A stretch of DNA of 40,492 bases, taken from positions 1 through 40,492 of the forward strand of contig CANIKY010000016.1 in NCBI GenBank assembly GCA_947468085.1, in the 5' to 3' direction. Under the pieces are notes generated by a model. The model searched no databases. It was not told the origin of the DNA and saw only the letters and a program-made list of their open reading frames with translations. This DNA comes from Paracoccaceae bacterium. Lineage in GTDB: Bacteria > Pseudomonadota > Alphaproteobacteria > Rhodobacterales > Rhodobacteraceae. Positions 17,456 through 25,572 of this stretch are shown piece by piece (the first letter of the stretch is position 1; every line of letters starts with the position of its first letter). A program made the translations under genes and the position numbers.

Positions 17456-17812
17456 TTAAGCCTCCAACGGGGGGATACGGGCGATAGATTGTTTGCGAAA
17501 GATGGTCGGGCGTTCGCGCCATGGCACCAGCCCGTCATTGGTTTTGGCATAGGCCGCAGCCCCTGCCAGAATATCGGCGGCATTTTCGGCACTTAAGCGG
17601 CCATAGACATAGCCCCAAGCGCCGGGTTTTGACAGGCACAACGCAGCGCCGGTGTTGCAAGCAGACAGGCATTCGATGGCCAAGACCTGCACGCCGTCAG
17701 GTGCAGGCAGGGCTGCAAGGGCGGCATAAAGGCGCGCGCCTTCGCAGGCCTCGCCCTCGCCAACAGGCAGGCCGGCTTTGCAGGTGGTGCAGATATGCAA
17801 TCTTGCGGTCAT
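17456..17812 (-). CDS. DUF1636 family cysteine-rich protein (copy 2), first gene of the riboswitch operon
   Basis: A 118-residue soluble protein beginning MTARLHICTTCKAGLP. Cysteines are at 8, 11, 23, 48, 52 and 59: CxxC, then CLSAC (CxxxC), the same core as copy 1, plus two extra cysteines. The fold is probably the thioredoxin-like [2Fe-2S] type (compare the small DUF1636/ferredoxin-like proteins). ATG 17812 follows a GGGAGGA ribosome site; the frame is open further upstream, but that stretch is the riboswitch RNA. It is the first gene after the riboswitch and is immediately followed by cobW, which ties it to cobalt handling or to reduction of the corrinoid. Its function is not established. 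Confidence 0.87.
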   Translation of the reverse strand: MTARLHICTTCKAGLPVGEGEACEGARLYAALAALPAPDGVQVLAIECLSACNTGAALCLSKPGAWGYVYGRLSAENAADILAGAAAYAKTNDGLVPWRERPTIFRKQSIARIPPLEA

Positions 17813-17889
17813 CGTCCTCCCAAGGGGAAATGCCGCGAAATGGGGGGTAACCCCCAACTCGCCACGGCACACCCCGTCCGTCAAAGTCG

Positions 17890-18058
17890 TGGCGCTGGCA
17901 GGTCTCCCGGCTTGCGAAGCTGGGGTTGCCCCCCGGTCAGCCCCCTTCCCGGTTGCCCAGTGGGTGTGGCTGACCTCTTCGGTCACGGTCGCGGGGGCGG
18001 CTGCATCCCAGACTTTCGCCTGTCGCATTCCCTTTTAGCCTGTCGTAAGACAAGCACC
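17890..18058 (-). ncRNA. Cobalamin (B12) riboswitch upstream of DUF1636-cobW-cobN operon
   Basis: Minus-strand elements in order: GGTGCTTG at the 5' end (18058-18051), TAAAAGGGAATG (18037-18026), GCCCCCGCGACCGTGA (17998-17983), CCACTGGGCAACCGGGAAGG (about 17964-17945), and the B12 box AAGCCGGGAGACCTGCC (17913-17897). Between the aptamer and the DUF1636 start is a strong GGGGGTTACCCCC hairpin (about 17843-17855), then the GGGAGG ribosome site, a likely expression platform acting on translation. High adenosylcobalamin should shut off the main ring-synthesis operon. Confidence 0.93.
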
Positions 18059-18069
18059 AGTGCGCCCTT

Positions 18070-18099
18070 ACCTGTGGCAGGATGGGCCCCTAACGTCAA
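18070..18099 (-). promoter_or_regulatory. Possible promoter of the large riboswitch operon
   Basis: TTGACG (18099-18094) lies 18 bp from a weak -10, ACAGGT (18075-18070). The spacing to the start of the aptamer is 41 nt, almost the same as the 40 nt seen for the stronger promoter of the other riboswitch. It lies within the short leader of the divergent cobO, so the two transcription units may interfere. Confidence 0.4.
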
Positions 18100-18113
18100 G
18101 GACACCCTCCGCC

Positions 18114-18758
18114 ATGTCATCTGCGAAAACCGACACCGATATCGAAACCACCCCGAACCCCGCTGCGCGCCACAATGCCAAGATGGCCAAGAAAAAAGCC
18201 GCTCGCGATAAGATCATGGCCGGTAAGGCGGGCGATCACGGGTTGATCATTGTGCATACCGGCACGGGCAAGGGCAAATCTTCGTCCGGTTTTGGGATGA
18301 TTTTGCGCTGTGTCGCGCATGAGATGCCCTGTGCGGTGGTGCAGTTCATCAAAGGCGCGTGGGATACGGGTGAGCGGCGTTTGCTAACCGAAAACTTCGC
18401 TGATCTGTGCGAGTTTCACGCCATGGGCGAAGGGTTCACATGGGAAACCCAAGACCGCGCCCGCGACATTGCCGCCGCCCAAGCCGGTTGGGCCAAGGCC
18501 AAAGAACTGATCCGCGATCCTGACATCCGCTTTGTATTGCTGGACGAAATCGTCATCGCCATGCGCTATGATTACATCGACGTGGCCGAGGTGGTGGCTT
18601 TCTTAAAAGCCGAAAAACCGCCCCTGACCCATGTGTGCCTAACCGGGCGCGGCGCGAGTGAGGCGTTGATCGAAGCCGCCGATCTTGTCACCGAAATGAC
18701 GCTGGTCAAACATCCGTTCCGGTCTGGCATCAAAGCCCAACCGGGGGTGGAGTTTTGA
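18114..18758 (+). CDS. cobO: Cob(I)yrinic acid a,c-diamide adenosyltransferase CobO
   Basis: Transfers the adenosyl group of ATP to cobalt of corrinoids. The 214-residue protein has a basic N-terminal extension (about residues 1-40), then the P-loop HTGTGKGKSSSGFGM at 48-62 and VLLDEIVIAMRYDYID, VCLTGRGASEALIEAADLV and the C-terminal [15 protein letters not shown] that mark CobA/CobO-type transferases. I chose ATG 18114; an in-frame extension upstream crosses the promoter region of the divergent operon. It heads a plus-strand operon with the HAD gene and cobQ, each overlapping the next. It is divergent from the riboswitch operon. Confidence 0.95.
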   Translation: MSSAKTDTDIETTPNPAARHNAKMAKKKAARDKIMAGKAGDHGLIIVHTGTGKGKSSSGFGMILRCVAHEMPCAVVQFIKGAWDTGERRLLTENFADLCEFHAMGEGFTWETQDRARDIAAAQAGWAKAKELIRDPDIRFVLLDEIVIAMRYDYIDVAEVVAFLKAEKPPLTHVCLTGRGASEALIEAADLVTEMTLVKHPFRSGIKAQPGVEF

Positions 18759-19357
18759 AGCTAATCGCGTGGGATTTTGACGGCGTGCTGAACAAGGGCC
18801 ATCAGGGCGGCTTTGACGATTGGCAGCGCAGCTTTGAAGCCGATCTGGGCGTTTCTGCCGCTGTCTTTACCGATTTCATCTTTGGGTCAGGCCAGTTTAA
18901 CGCCGTTCTAACCGGCGCGCGTGATCTGTTAGACCTGCTCGCCGAGTATACCACCACCCATGCCGTTCCTCATGCGCCCGAAGTGGTGCTGGATTATTGG
19001 CTGAGCAAAGACGCCAACGCCGACGACGAGGTGGTGGCTTGGGTCGACGCCTGCCCCCTGCCCGGTGTGATTGCCACCAACAACGAACGCCACCGCGCGG
19101 CCTACATGTGGGAGAAGATGGGCTTTTCGCGGCGCATGCAACATATCTTCGCCTCTGGCCCTTTGGGGGTGAAAAAGCCCAACGGAGCGTTTTTTGCCGC
19201 GATTGAAGGTTGGAGCGGGCTTGATCCTGCCGAGATTTTGCTGGTCGATGATGCCGAAAAGAACATTCAAGCGGCAGCCGCGCGGGGGTGGCAGACCTTT
19301 CATTTCACCGATACCACACGCCAAGGCCTGCCCGCCGTTCTGGGGATAGTGCTGTGA
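18755..19357 (+). CDS. HAD superfamily hydrolase coupled between cobO and cobQ (TTG start)
   Basis: A 200-residue haloacid dehalogenase-type hydrolase. Motif I is DFDGVLN (residues 7-13), motif II ATNN (107-110), motif III the lysine in VKKPNGAFF (about 140), motif [11 protein letters not shown] (163-170). Start is TTG at 18755, overlapping the cobO stop as TTGA, with GGTGGAG upstream. The stop overlaps the GTG of cobQ. Full coupling to two cobalamin genes suggests a phosphatase in this pathway, for example on alpha-ribazole phosphate, for which no enzyme is apparent in this window; a housekeeping or detoxifying role is equally allowed by the sequence. Substrate is unknown. Confidence 0.88.
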   Translation: MKLIAWDFDGVLNKGHQGGFDDWQRSFEADLGVSAAVFTDFIFGSGQFNAVLTGARDLLDLLAEYTTTHAVPHAPEVVLDYWLSKDANADDEVVAWVDACPLPGVIATNNERHRAAYMWEKMGFSRRMQHIFASGPLGVKKPNGAFFAAIEGWSGLDPAEILLVDDAEKNIQAAAARGWQTFHFTDTTRQGLPAVLGIVL

Positions 19358-20799
19358 AAGCCATCATGATCCAAGGTGCTGGCTCTAACGTCGGCAAGTC
19401 GCTGATTGTGGCGGGCTTATGCCGTGCGTTCAAATTGCGCGGGCTAAGCGTGGCCCCCTTCAAGCCGCAGAACATGTCAAACAACGCTGCTGTTACGGTG
19501 GACGGTGGCGAGATTGGTCGCGCTCAGGCGCTGCAGGCCTTGGCCTGCGGGTTGGAGCCGCATACCGATATGAACCCCGTGCTTTTAAAGCCCGAATCCG
19601 AGGTGGGAAGCCAAGTCATCGTGCAGGGCAAGCGCGTTGCCACAGTAAAAGCCCGCGACTATGCGCAGCTAAAGCCCAGCCTGATGGCGCCTGTGTTAGA
19701 CAGTTTCCACAGGCTGGCCGCGCAGTATGATCTTGTGGTGGTGGAAGGGGCAGGCTCTCCGGCAGAGGTGAATTTGCGCGCGGGTGATATCGCCAACATG
19801 GGCTTTGCCTGCGCCGCCGATGTGCCCGTGGTGCTGGTGGGTGATATTGATCGCGGCGGGGTAATTGCGCAGATGGTGGGCACCAAAGCGGTGCTGGACG
19901 CGGCCGATGAAGCGCGGATCAAAGCCTTTATCATCAACAAGTTTCGCGGCGACCCCAGCCTGTTTGACGACGGCTACCGCATGATCGAAGCGCAAACTGG
20001 CTGGCAAGGCTTGGGCGTTTTGCCTTATTTCCCCCAAGCGTGGCGTCTGCCGGCCGAAGACGCCCTTGATATCGCGCAAAGTACCGGATCGGGTGTGAAA
20101 ATCGCCTGTTTGCAGCTGTCGCGCATCGCCAATTTTGACGATCTTGACCCGCTGAAATCTGAACCGGGCGTTCAGGTCGTGATGATCGGCGCAGGCCAAG
20201 CCATTCCGGGCGATTGCGCCTTGGTCATCATCCCGGGCAGCAAATCCACGCGCGGCGATCTGGCCTATCTGCGCGCCCAAGGCTGGGACATTGACCTTGC
20301 CGCCCACCGTCGGCGCGGCGGGCGCATTTTGGGCATTTGCGGCGGCTATCAGATGCTGGGCCAAACCGTCGCAGACCCTGACGGGATCGAGGGGCCTGCG
20401 GGGATAACGCAAGGCTTGGGCCTGTTGGATGTGTCTACCACGATGACGCAAGACAAACGCCTGACGCGCACGCAGGCGGTGCATGTCGGCACAGGCCAAG
20501 CGATTGCGGCCTACGAAATCCATATCGGCCTCTCTGACGGCCCCGCCCGTGCGCGCCCCTTTGCCATTGTGCAAGGCCAGACCGAAGGCGCTGTATCGCC
20601 TGATGGCTTGGTGATGGGCAGCTATCTGCACGGCATGTTTTCCAGCGATGCGTTTCGCGCAGCCTTTCTAGCGGGCTTGGGCGTGACAAGCGGGCCACGT
20701 GACCATAATGCCGAGGTCGAGGAAACCTTGAACGCCCTTGCCGCCCATATCGAGGCGCATCTGGATGTGGCGGGTCTTTTGGCGTTAGCCTCTGGCTAA
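19354..20799 (+). CDS. cobQ: Cobyric acid synthase CobQ (GTG start)
   Basis: Amidates the b, d, e and g side chains of adenosylcobyrinic acid a,c-diamide using glutamine and ATP. The 481-residue protein begins (GTG) with [15 protein letters not shown], the N-terminal P-loop, then [17 protein letters not shown]. The C-terminal glutamine amidotransferase domain has its nucleophile in [10 protein letters not shown] (C329) and a catalytic histidine in [11 protein letters not shown] 19354 overlaps the HAD stop (GTGA) and has GGGGA upstream. Its last 15 bp, a perfect inverted repeat holding the stop codon, are shared with the convergent cobC. Confidence 0.96.
   Translation: MKAIMIQGAGSNVGKSLIVAGLCRAFKLRGLSVAPFKPQNMSNNAAVTVDGGEIGRAQALQALACGLEPHTDMNPVLLKPESEVGSQVIVQGKRVATVKARDYAQLKPSLMAPVLDSFHRLAAQYDLVVVEGAGSPAEVNLRAGDIANMGFACAADVPVVLVGDIDRGGVIAQMVGTKAVLDAADEARIKAFIINKFRGDPSLFDDGYRMIEAQTGWQGLGVLPYFPQAWRLPAEDALDIAQSTGSGVKIACLQLSRIANFDDLDPLKSEPGVQVVMIGAGQAIPGDCALVIIPGSKSTRGDLAYLRAQGWDIDLAAHRRRGGRILGICGGYQMLGQTVADPDGIEGPAGITQGLGLLDVSTTMTQDKRLTRTQAVHVGTGQAIAAYEIHIGLSDGPARARPFAIVQGQTEGAVSPDGLVMGSYLHGMFSSDAFRAAFLAGLGVTSGPRDHNAEVEETLNALAAHIEAHLDVAGLLALASG
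20785..20799. repeat. 15-bp inverted repeat shared by the 3' ends of cobQ and cobC
   Basis: TTAGCC-TCT-GGCTAA is the exact overlap between the two convergent genes. Each strand's TAA stop lies at an end of the palindrome, so the two proteins end almost identically (LASG and LARG). As RNA it forms a 6-bp stem with a 3-nt loop, without a U-run; a weak bidirectional stop signal is possible but not shown. Confidence 0.8.
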
Positions 20800-21756
20800 G
20801 GCCACCATACGCGCCCATTCAGCCTCGTCCCCGGGCAGGCCGAGCCTGATCCAAGTTTTCGAATAGGGAAAAATCCGGCTCCAGATATGGGCACGGGCGA
20901 GAAGGTCTTGGGCCTTAGGAGCGTCTGGCGTTTCATAAAGCCGAAAGAGCGGCGTGCCGCCTAGAGATTGCCAGCCAAGCGTGCCGCAAAGGGCATCCAT
21001 CCGCGCTGCCTCGCCTGTAAGGCGGGCGGTGGTGGTCTTGGCCCAAGCGGTGTCTTGCAGGGCAAGGGTTGCCACCTCGATCGCGGGGCCGCAGACGGGC
21101 CAAGGCCCGGAAAGGTCAGACAGGCGGGCCATGTCGGCGGCTGATCCCAAGGCAAAGCCCAACCGCAACCCCGCCAAGCCGTAGAACTTGCCGAAAGAGC
21201 GCATCACCAACAGCCCCTCCTGCCCAGCATCCGCAACCAAGGATTGAGCAGGCATTGGGTCGGCAAAGCTTTCGTCCACCACCAACAGCCCGACATCACC
21301 GACCAAATCCAACAGCGCCTTGCGCGTCCAGTGCCGCCCGTCGGGGTTGTTGGGGTTCACCACAACCGCGATGTCGGCCCCGATCAGATCGTGCAGATCG
21401 CGCACCTCTTCCACCTGCCACCCACAAGCCCGCAAGGTGGCGGCGTGTTCGTTATAGGTCGGCCCCACCACGCGGGCCAAGCTCGTGGGCCGCAGATGTG
21501 GCACCAGTTGAATGGCCGCCTGTGCACCTGAGAGGGCCATCATCGGGGCCGCTGTGCCATAGGCAACGGCGGCAGCCTTAAGCAACGCGGCCATCGCCGC
21601 TTGGGTTGGCAGGGCGGCAAAGGCTGCGGGAGAAATTGCAGGCATGGGATAAGGCACGCGGTTGATGCCTGTCGACAAATCAATCCAATCGTCGCCGCCA
21701 TAGGTCGCGCGGGCCTGTTCTAAATTGCCGCCATGGTCGCGGGGGGCAAGGATCAT
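20785..21756 (-). CDS. cobC: L-threonine-O-3-phosphate decarboxylase (CobC in aerobic naming, CobD in Salmonella)
   Basis: A PLP-dependent enzyme that decarboxylates threonine phosphate to (R)-1-amino-2-propanol phosphate, the arm that links the corrin ring to the nucleotide loop. The 323-residue protein has DHGGNL near the N-terminus, [23 protein letters not shown] (134-143), VVDESFADP with the cofactor aspartate (about D161), and the PLP lysine in [16 protein letters not shown] (K190). It overlaps the cobD stop by ATGA, and lies downstream of bluE, which should supply threonine phosphate. Its 3' end shares a palindrome with cobQ. Confidence 0.94.
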   Translation of the reverse strand: MILAPRDHGGNLEQARATYGGDDWIDLSTGINRVPYPMPAISPAAFAALPTQAAMAALLKAAAVAYGTAAPMMALSGAQAAIQLVPHLRPTSLARVVGPTYNEHAATLRACGWQVEEVRDLHDLIGADIAVVVNPNNPDGRHWTRKALLDLVGDVGLLVVDESFADPMPAQSLVADAGQEGLLVMRSFGKFYGLAGLRLGFALGSAADMARLSDLSGPWPVCGPAIEVATLALQDTAWAKTTTARLTGEAARMDALCGTLGWQSLGGTPLFRLYETPDAPKAQDLLARAHIWSRIFPYSKTWIRLGLPGDEAEWARMVALARG

Positions 21757-22691
21757 AGGGCTAATCCCGCCAAAATCGCGCTTAAGGCCAGCATCGCCAG
21801 ACCAAAAAGCCGCAGGCCCTGTTGCATCTCGGCAGCCCCCGGATCGCGGCCTGTGGGGTTAACCCAGGGCTCTTGCGTCACCTCGCCGTCATACATGCGC
21901 GGGCCTGACAGCCTGATCCCCAAGGCTCCGGCCAAGGCGGCCTCTGGCCAGCCCGCATTGGGCGAGCGGTGATGACCTGCATCTACCCAAGTCACAGCCA
22001 GCGCCCTGCGCCAGTGGCGGCCTGAGGCGATGACAATCAGCAAAGCCGTCAGACGGGCGGGCACTAGGTTGACCAGATCATCCAACCGCGCCGCAGCCCA
22101 ACCAAAGGCTTTGTGGCGCGGGCTAAGATGGCCAATCATCGAATCCATCGTGTTGATGGCCTTATAGGCGGCAATCCCCGGCAGGCCAAAGATCAGCCCC
22201 CAAAACACCGGCGCCACCACCCCATCCGAGGCGCTTTCCGCCAAGCTTTCCAAGCCCGCCCGTGCGACCCCGCTGGCATCCAGCGTGGCGGGATCACGCC
22301 CGACGATCATCGCCACCGCAGCCCTTGCGCCCGCCAAATCCCCATGCGCCAAGGGCCGCATCACCCGTGCAACATGGTCATAAAGCGAGCGGGTGGCCAC
22401 CAAGGGCCAAGCCAACACGCCGGTCACAACCGCCCCCAATACGCCATCTGGCAACCATGAAACCAATACCGCTGTGAAACTCCATGCCAGTGTTGTGATG
22501 CCCAAACACACCAAAAGCCCCAAAGTGCGCCGCACCCAAAACGGGTGATTTTCGCGGTTCAAGTGACGATCGGCCCTGCCAATCAGCGCCCCCGCCCAAG
22601 TCACCGGATGCCCAATGCGCCGATAAAGCGTGTCAGGCCAGCCCAAAGTCCCTTCAACCGCCAGCGCCACCAGCATCGATCCTGCAAACAT
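21753..22691 (-). CDS. cobD: Adenosylcobinamide-phosphate synthase (CobD in aerobic naming, CbiB in Salmonella)
   Basis: An integral membrane protein that attaches aminopropanol phosphate to adenosylcobyric acid. The 312-residue protein has several hydrophobic segments (about residues 1-15, 50-80 as two, 150-170, 195-215, 290-312) and the CbiB hallmarks HPVTWAGALIGRADR, ESLAESASDGVVAPVFW, INTMDSMIGHLSPRH, and WVDAGHHRSPNAGWPEAALA. ATG 22691 overlaps the bluE stop as TGATG, with GGAGGG upstream; the longer open frame upstream is the shadow of bluE. It is the second gene of bluE-cobD-cobC. Confidence 0.94.
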   Translation of the reverse strand: MFAGSMLVALAVEGTLGWPDTLYRRIGHPVTWAGALIGRADRHLNRENHPFWVRRTLGLLVCLGITTLAWSFTAVLVSWLPDGVLGAVVTGVLAWPLVATRSLYDHVARVMRPLAHGDLAGARAAVAMIVGRDPATLDASGVARAGLESLAESASDGVVAPVFWGLIFGLPGIAAYKAINTMDSMIGHLSPRHKAFGWAAARLDDLVNLVPARLTALLIVIASGRHWRRALAVTWVDAGHHRSPNAGWPEAALAGALGIRLSGPRMYDGEVTQEPWVNPTGRDPGAAEMQQGLRLFGLAMLALSAILAGLAL

Positions 22692-23479
22692 CAAAGCCCT
22701 CCGCAGCCAAACTGCGTGATCCGCGAAAATCCCGCGGCGCGCAAGTCTGTGCGCGCTTGGTGCGGCACAGTATGGGGCGCAAAGATTAAGCCACGCGCAG
22801 CACCGGTATGGGCAATGCAAAACCCCAAAGCCCCGTGATGGCGGGCCAAGGCTTCGGTGGGGTCATTCCTTGGGCCGCGCAATGCCAAGGTCCGGCGGGC
22901 AGAGCGGCTGGCAAGGTCAGCCATCGCCGCCAAATCAGACCCGGGCCAAGCCCTGATCAAATCGCTAATATCTGGAAAATCTTGGTCTTTGGGATCGGTG
23001 CGTTGTCCTTGCCCCCAAAAGCCGCCCAAAACCTCAAACCGCGGTAAGGGTGGCAAATCGGCCAGCGCCGCCCCATGACGTGACGCCCATAGCACACGTT
23101 CGGGCCGAACGCGCAGCAAAGGGTCCGAAGCCCCCTCAGCCGCCAAAACGGCGGCTTCCAACCCCGAATCTCTGTCTGCCCCCGCCGCCAAGGCCAAAGA
23201 CAACAAGGCTGCGGTCGAAGCCCCTGCCCCACCGCCCAGCGGCATGGACAGATTTAGGGTGAACAAACCCTGCACCGGCAGGGTTAACCTGTGCAGCAAC
23301 CGGCGCAGAACATCACGCGGCACGGCTTTTTGCACTTGGTAAAGGCCAAATCCCCGACTGGGCGTCATATTCGCATCAACCCAAAGCATCGGACACGGCA
23401 AAGTCACCAAAGCCACTGGTCCAGATGCCCCGATCCTGCCCTGCAACAACTCGCCAAAATGTCCGTAAACCCGCGTCAT
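22691..23479 (-). CDS. bluE: BluE-type L-threonine kinase (GHMP kinase family)
   Basis: A 262-residue GHMP-family kinase. The N-terminus has GHFGELLQGRIG and the ATP-binding loop MPLGGGAGAS lies at residues 79-88. Another family segment is GFCIAHTGAARGLIF. Rhodobacterales BluE phosphorylates L-threonine, doing the job of PduX, for the aminopropanol arm of B12. The coupled downstream genes cobD and cobC use the product, which strongly supports the call. ATG 23479 follows a GAGGGAG ribosome site. No riboswitch precedes it, unlike the two ring operons. The upstream 150 bp hold no further gene before the tRNA. Confidence 0.85.
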   Translation of the reverse strand: MTRVYGHFGELLQGRIGASGPVALVTLPCPMLWVDANMTPSRGFGLYQVQKAVPRDVLRRLLHRLTLPVQGLFTLNLSMPLGGGAGASTAALLSLALAAGADRDSGLEAAVLAAEGASDPLLRVRPERVLWASRHGAALADLPPLPRFEVLGGFWGQGQRTDPKDQDFPDISDLIRAWPGSDLAAMADLASRSARRTLALRGPRNDPTEALARHHGALGFCIAHTGAARGLIFAPHTVPHQARTDLRAAGFSRITQFGCGGL

Positions 23480-23633
23480 TTTGCTCCCTCACTTGCGGGC
23501 AGATGTGCCAAGGGTGACAGGCAGACACAAGGGCTGTTCATCGGATGGTTTTAAATGACGCGCAGATAGAGGCGAAACAATAAGCCTACTGCAGGCAAAA
23601 CCCCTTGGGCCGGTATCAATTTTTTCAATAATT

Positions 23634-23710
23634 TGGTGCACCCAGCACGATTCGAACGTGCGACCTTTGCCTTCGGAGGGCAACGCTCTATCCAGCTGAG
23701 CTATGGGTGC
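23634..23710 (-). tRNA. tRNA-Arg (anticodon CCG), CCA encoded
   Basis: Minus-strand cloverleaf of 77 nt. The acceptor stem is GCACCCA paired with TGGGTGC, then A and an encoded CCA end. The D arm has GCTCAGCTGGATAGAGC. The anticodon stem TTGCC/GGCAA holds the loop CTCCGAA, so the anticodon is CCG (reads CGG, arginine). The T arm has GCACGTTCGAATCGTGC. It lies 64 bp downstream of sufS on the same strand. Confidence 0.96.
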
Positions 23711-23720
23711 TTCGAACTTG

Positions 23721-23749
23721 TCTATAGACCGCCGCGCTTATGCCTGCAA
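23721..23749 (-). promoter_or_regulatory. Promoter of tRNA-Arg
   Basis: TTGCAG (23749-23744) and TATAGA (23726-23721) are separated by exactly 17 bp. Transcription would start a few bases before the tRNA 5' end at 23710. The good match and spacing suggest the tRNA is transcribed on its own and does not depend on read-through from sufS. Confidence 0.65.
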
Positions 23750-23774
23750 TCTGAAACAGGCGGGCGTTTGGCGG

Positions 23775-24992
23775 TTAGGCAAACAGATCGTGGCAAAGCT
23801 CTAGGGCCGAGATCAGCACGTCAACCTCCTGCGTGGTATTATAAAGCCCAAATGAGGCGCGGCAGGTTGCTGTTACCCCCAGATGCGCCATCAGGGGCAT
23901 GGCGCAATGGCTGCCCGCCCGCACCGCCACGCCGCGTTTGTCCAACACGGTGGAAATGTCATGGGCATGGGCCGCGCCGTCTAGGGTAAACGAAAAGATA
24001 GCCCCTTTTGTGGCTGAATCGCCCTGCACCGTCAGCCAGTTCAAGCCTGCCAGCTTGGCGCGGGCGTAATCGCGCAAAGACCGTTCGTGCGCGGCGATAT
24101 TGGCCATGCCAAGGCCCGTCATATAATCCAGCGCAACACCAAGGCCGATTTGTTGCACAATCCCCGGTGTGCCAGCTTCAAACTTCATCGGCGGATCGTT
24201 CCACGTCACAGCATCACGCGACACTTCGCGGATCATATCGCCGCCGCCCATAAAGGGACGCATTTCAGCTTGGCGTTCGGCTTTGATATAGATCGCCCCC
24301 GACCCGCTGGGCCCATACAGCTTGTGGCCGGTGATGGCGTAAAAATCGCAGCCGAGGGCTTTGACATCTACCGCCATATGCACCGCCGCTTGGCTGCCAT
24401 CGACCAGAACCGGCACGCCTTTGGCTTGCGCGCCCGCACAGATTGCGGCCACATCGACCACCGATCCCAGCACGTTGGACATATGCGTCACAGCGACAAG
24501 CTTGGTACGCGGGGTGATCGCATCAATCACGGCCTGCGGGTCAAGATCGCCGTTGGCGTCACACTCCACCCATTTCAGCACCACGCCTTGACGTTCGCGC
24601 AACAGATGCCAAGGCACGATATTGGCGTGATGTTCTAGGATCGACAGAACAATCTCGTCCCCCGCCTGCAGGCGCGGGGCAGCCCAAGCGTAAGACACCA
24701 AATTGATGCCTTCGGTGGCACCGCTGGTGAAGATGATCTCGTCCTCTGCCCCATTCAAAAACCGCGCTATCTTGCCGCGCACGGCTTCATAGCGGTCGGT
24801 GGCAAGGTTGGACAGGTAGTGTAAGCCACGGTGCACATTGGCATATTCGTGGGAATAGGCATGAGTGACCGCATCAATCACCACCTGCGGCTTTTGCGCC
24901 GAGGCCCCGTTGTCAAGGTAGACCAAAGGCTTGCCGTTCACCTGCCGCTGCAAGATCGGAAAGTCGGCGCGGATGTGGGTGACGTCATACAT
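23775..24992 (-). CDS. sufS: Cysteine desulfurase SufS
   Basis: A PLP enzyme that takes sulfur from cysteine for iron-sulfur cluster assembly. The 405-residue protein has FTSGATEGINLVSYAW, ILEHHANIVPWHLL, the PLP lysine in YAITGHKLYGPSGSG (K224) and the catalytic cysteine in RAGSHCAMPLM (C363), with the short active-site loop of the SufS group (RAGSHCA). It is the last gene of the suf operon and overlaps the preceding membrane-protein gene by 8 nt (ATGTATGA). No sufE gene is seen next to it. A second desulfurase gene lies near the front of the operon. Confidence 0.95.
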   Translation of the reverse strand: MYDVTHIRADFPILQRQVNGKPLVYLDNGASAQKPQVVIDAVTHAYSHEYANVHRGLHYLSNLATDRYEAVRGKIARFLNGAEDEIIFTSGATEGINLVSYAWAAPRLQAGDEIVLSILEHHANIVPWHLLRERQGVVLKWVECDANGDLDPQAVIDAITPRTKLVAVTHMSNVLGSVVDVAAICAGAQAKGVPVLVDGSQAAVHMAVDVKALGCDFYAITGHKLYGPSGSGAIYIKAERQAEMRPFMGGGDMIREVSRDAVTWNDPPMKFEAGTPGIVQQIGLGVALDYMTGLGMANIAAHERSLRDYARAKLAGLNWLTVQGDSATKGAIFSFTLDGAAHAHDISTVLDKRGVAVRAGSHCAMPLMAHLGVTATCRASFGLYNTTQEVDVLISALELCHDLFA

Positions 24993-25572
24993 TGGGCACC
25001 GGTAAGATGAACATAAGCGCGATAGAGGCCAGGATCAGAACGGCAAAAGCCGTACCCAGAATGGCAAAGAAGGTTTTGGTCAGCGACACAAATCCATTCA
25101 GCGCCGCCGTGAAATGCGTGAGCAAATAGAAAAATGCAAAGACAGAAAGCAGGCCAATCGGCAGCGCCATAATCGGCAACACCAACAGCACCACCACCTC
25201 TGCGGTTTGCAGCAAGATCAGCACCATTTCCAGCCACGCCACCAAAGACAGGCTTTGCGCAAAGCTGCCCTTGCCACCAAACATCTGGCCCACGCGCCAC
25301 ATCAAGGCGGCACCCACAAGCATCAGGCCAAACTGGCTGAGCGCCAATATGAAAGGCCGATCAAACAGCCCCTGCATGGCGACATCTTGCACCGGCCCCA
25401 TAAAAACCTGCATCAGTGCCGTCAAAAGCGTGGCGCAGACAGCGGTCAGGGCCAAAGCCATCACCCCTTGCCCCGCCGACAGGCCCAGACCCATCACATA
25501 GCGTGCTGCGTCTGCGGGGTTCAGCATCGTATCGCGCGCGGCGCGCAGCACTGTTGGGGGGGATAGGTTCAT
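24985..25572 (-). CDS. YIP1 family membrane protein (suf operon, copy A)
   Basis: A 195-residue membrane protein. After an N-terminal stretch MNLSPPTVLRAARDTMLNPA it has about five hydrophobic helices (roughly residues 30-60, 75-95, 110-140, 140-162, 170-190). I place it in the YIP1 domain family, which occurs in suf operons of Rhodobacterales; its role there is unknown. I chose ATG 25572 (overlapping the previous stop by ATGA); longer frames run inside the neighbouring gene. It overlaps sufS by 8 nt. Full coupling to sufD and sufS argues for a role with the Suf machinery or its membrane partners, but that is inference. Confidence 0.82.
   Translation of the reverse strand: MNLSPPTVLRAARDTMLNPADAARYVMGLGLSAGQGVMALALTAVCATLLTALMQVFMGPVQDVAMQGLFDRPFILALSQFGLMLVGAALMWRVGQMFGGKGSFAQSLSLVAWLEMVLILLQTAEVVVLLVLPIMALPIGLLSVFAFFYLLTHFTAALNGFVSLTKTFFAILGTAFAVLILASIALMFILPVPNV

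Noticed and set aside
16469-17596. A long open frame antisense to cobW (375 codons), and a similar one antisense to typA
   Set aside because: No protein-like composition or motifs; the sense genes account for the sequence.
17813-18028. N-terminal extension of the second DUF1636 gene by 72 codons
   Set aside because: The stretch is the cobalamin riboswitch; the conserved protein starts at 17812 with a good ribosome site.
23569-23600. A weak hairpin (GCCT/AGGC) downstream of tRNA-Arg as terminator
   Set aside because: The stem is only 4 bp and the T-tract is interrupted; I cannot support it as a terminator.
23560-23760. tRNA-Arg as an attachment site for an integrated element
   Set aside because: No integrase, no repeat of the tRNA 3' end and no foreign genes are seen on either side within the window.
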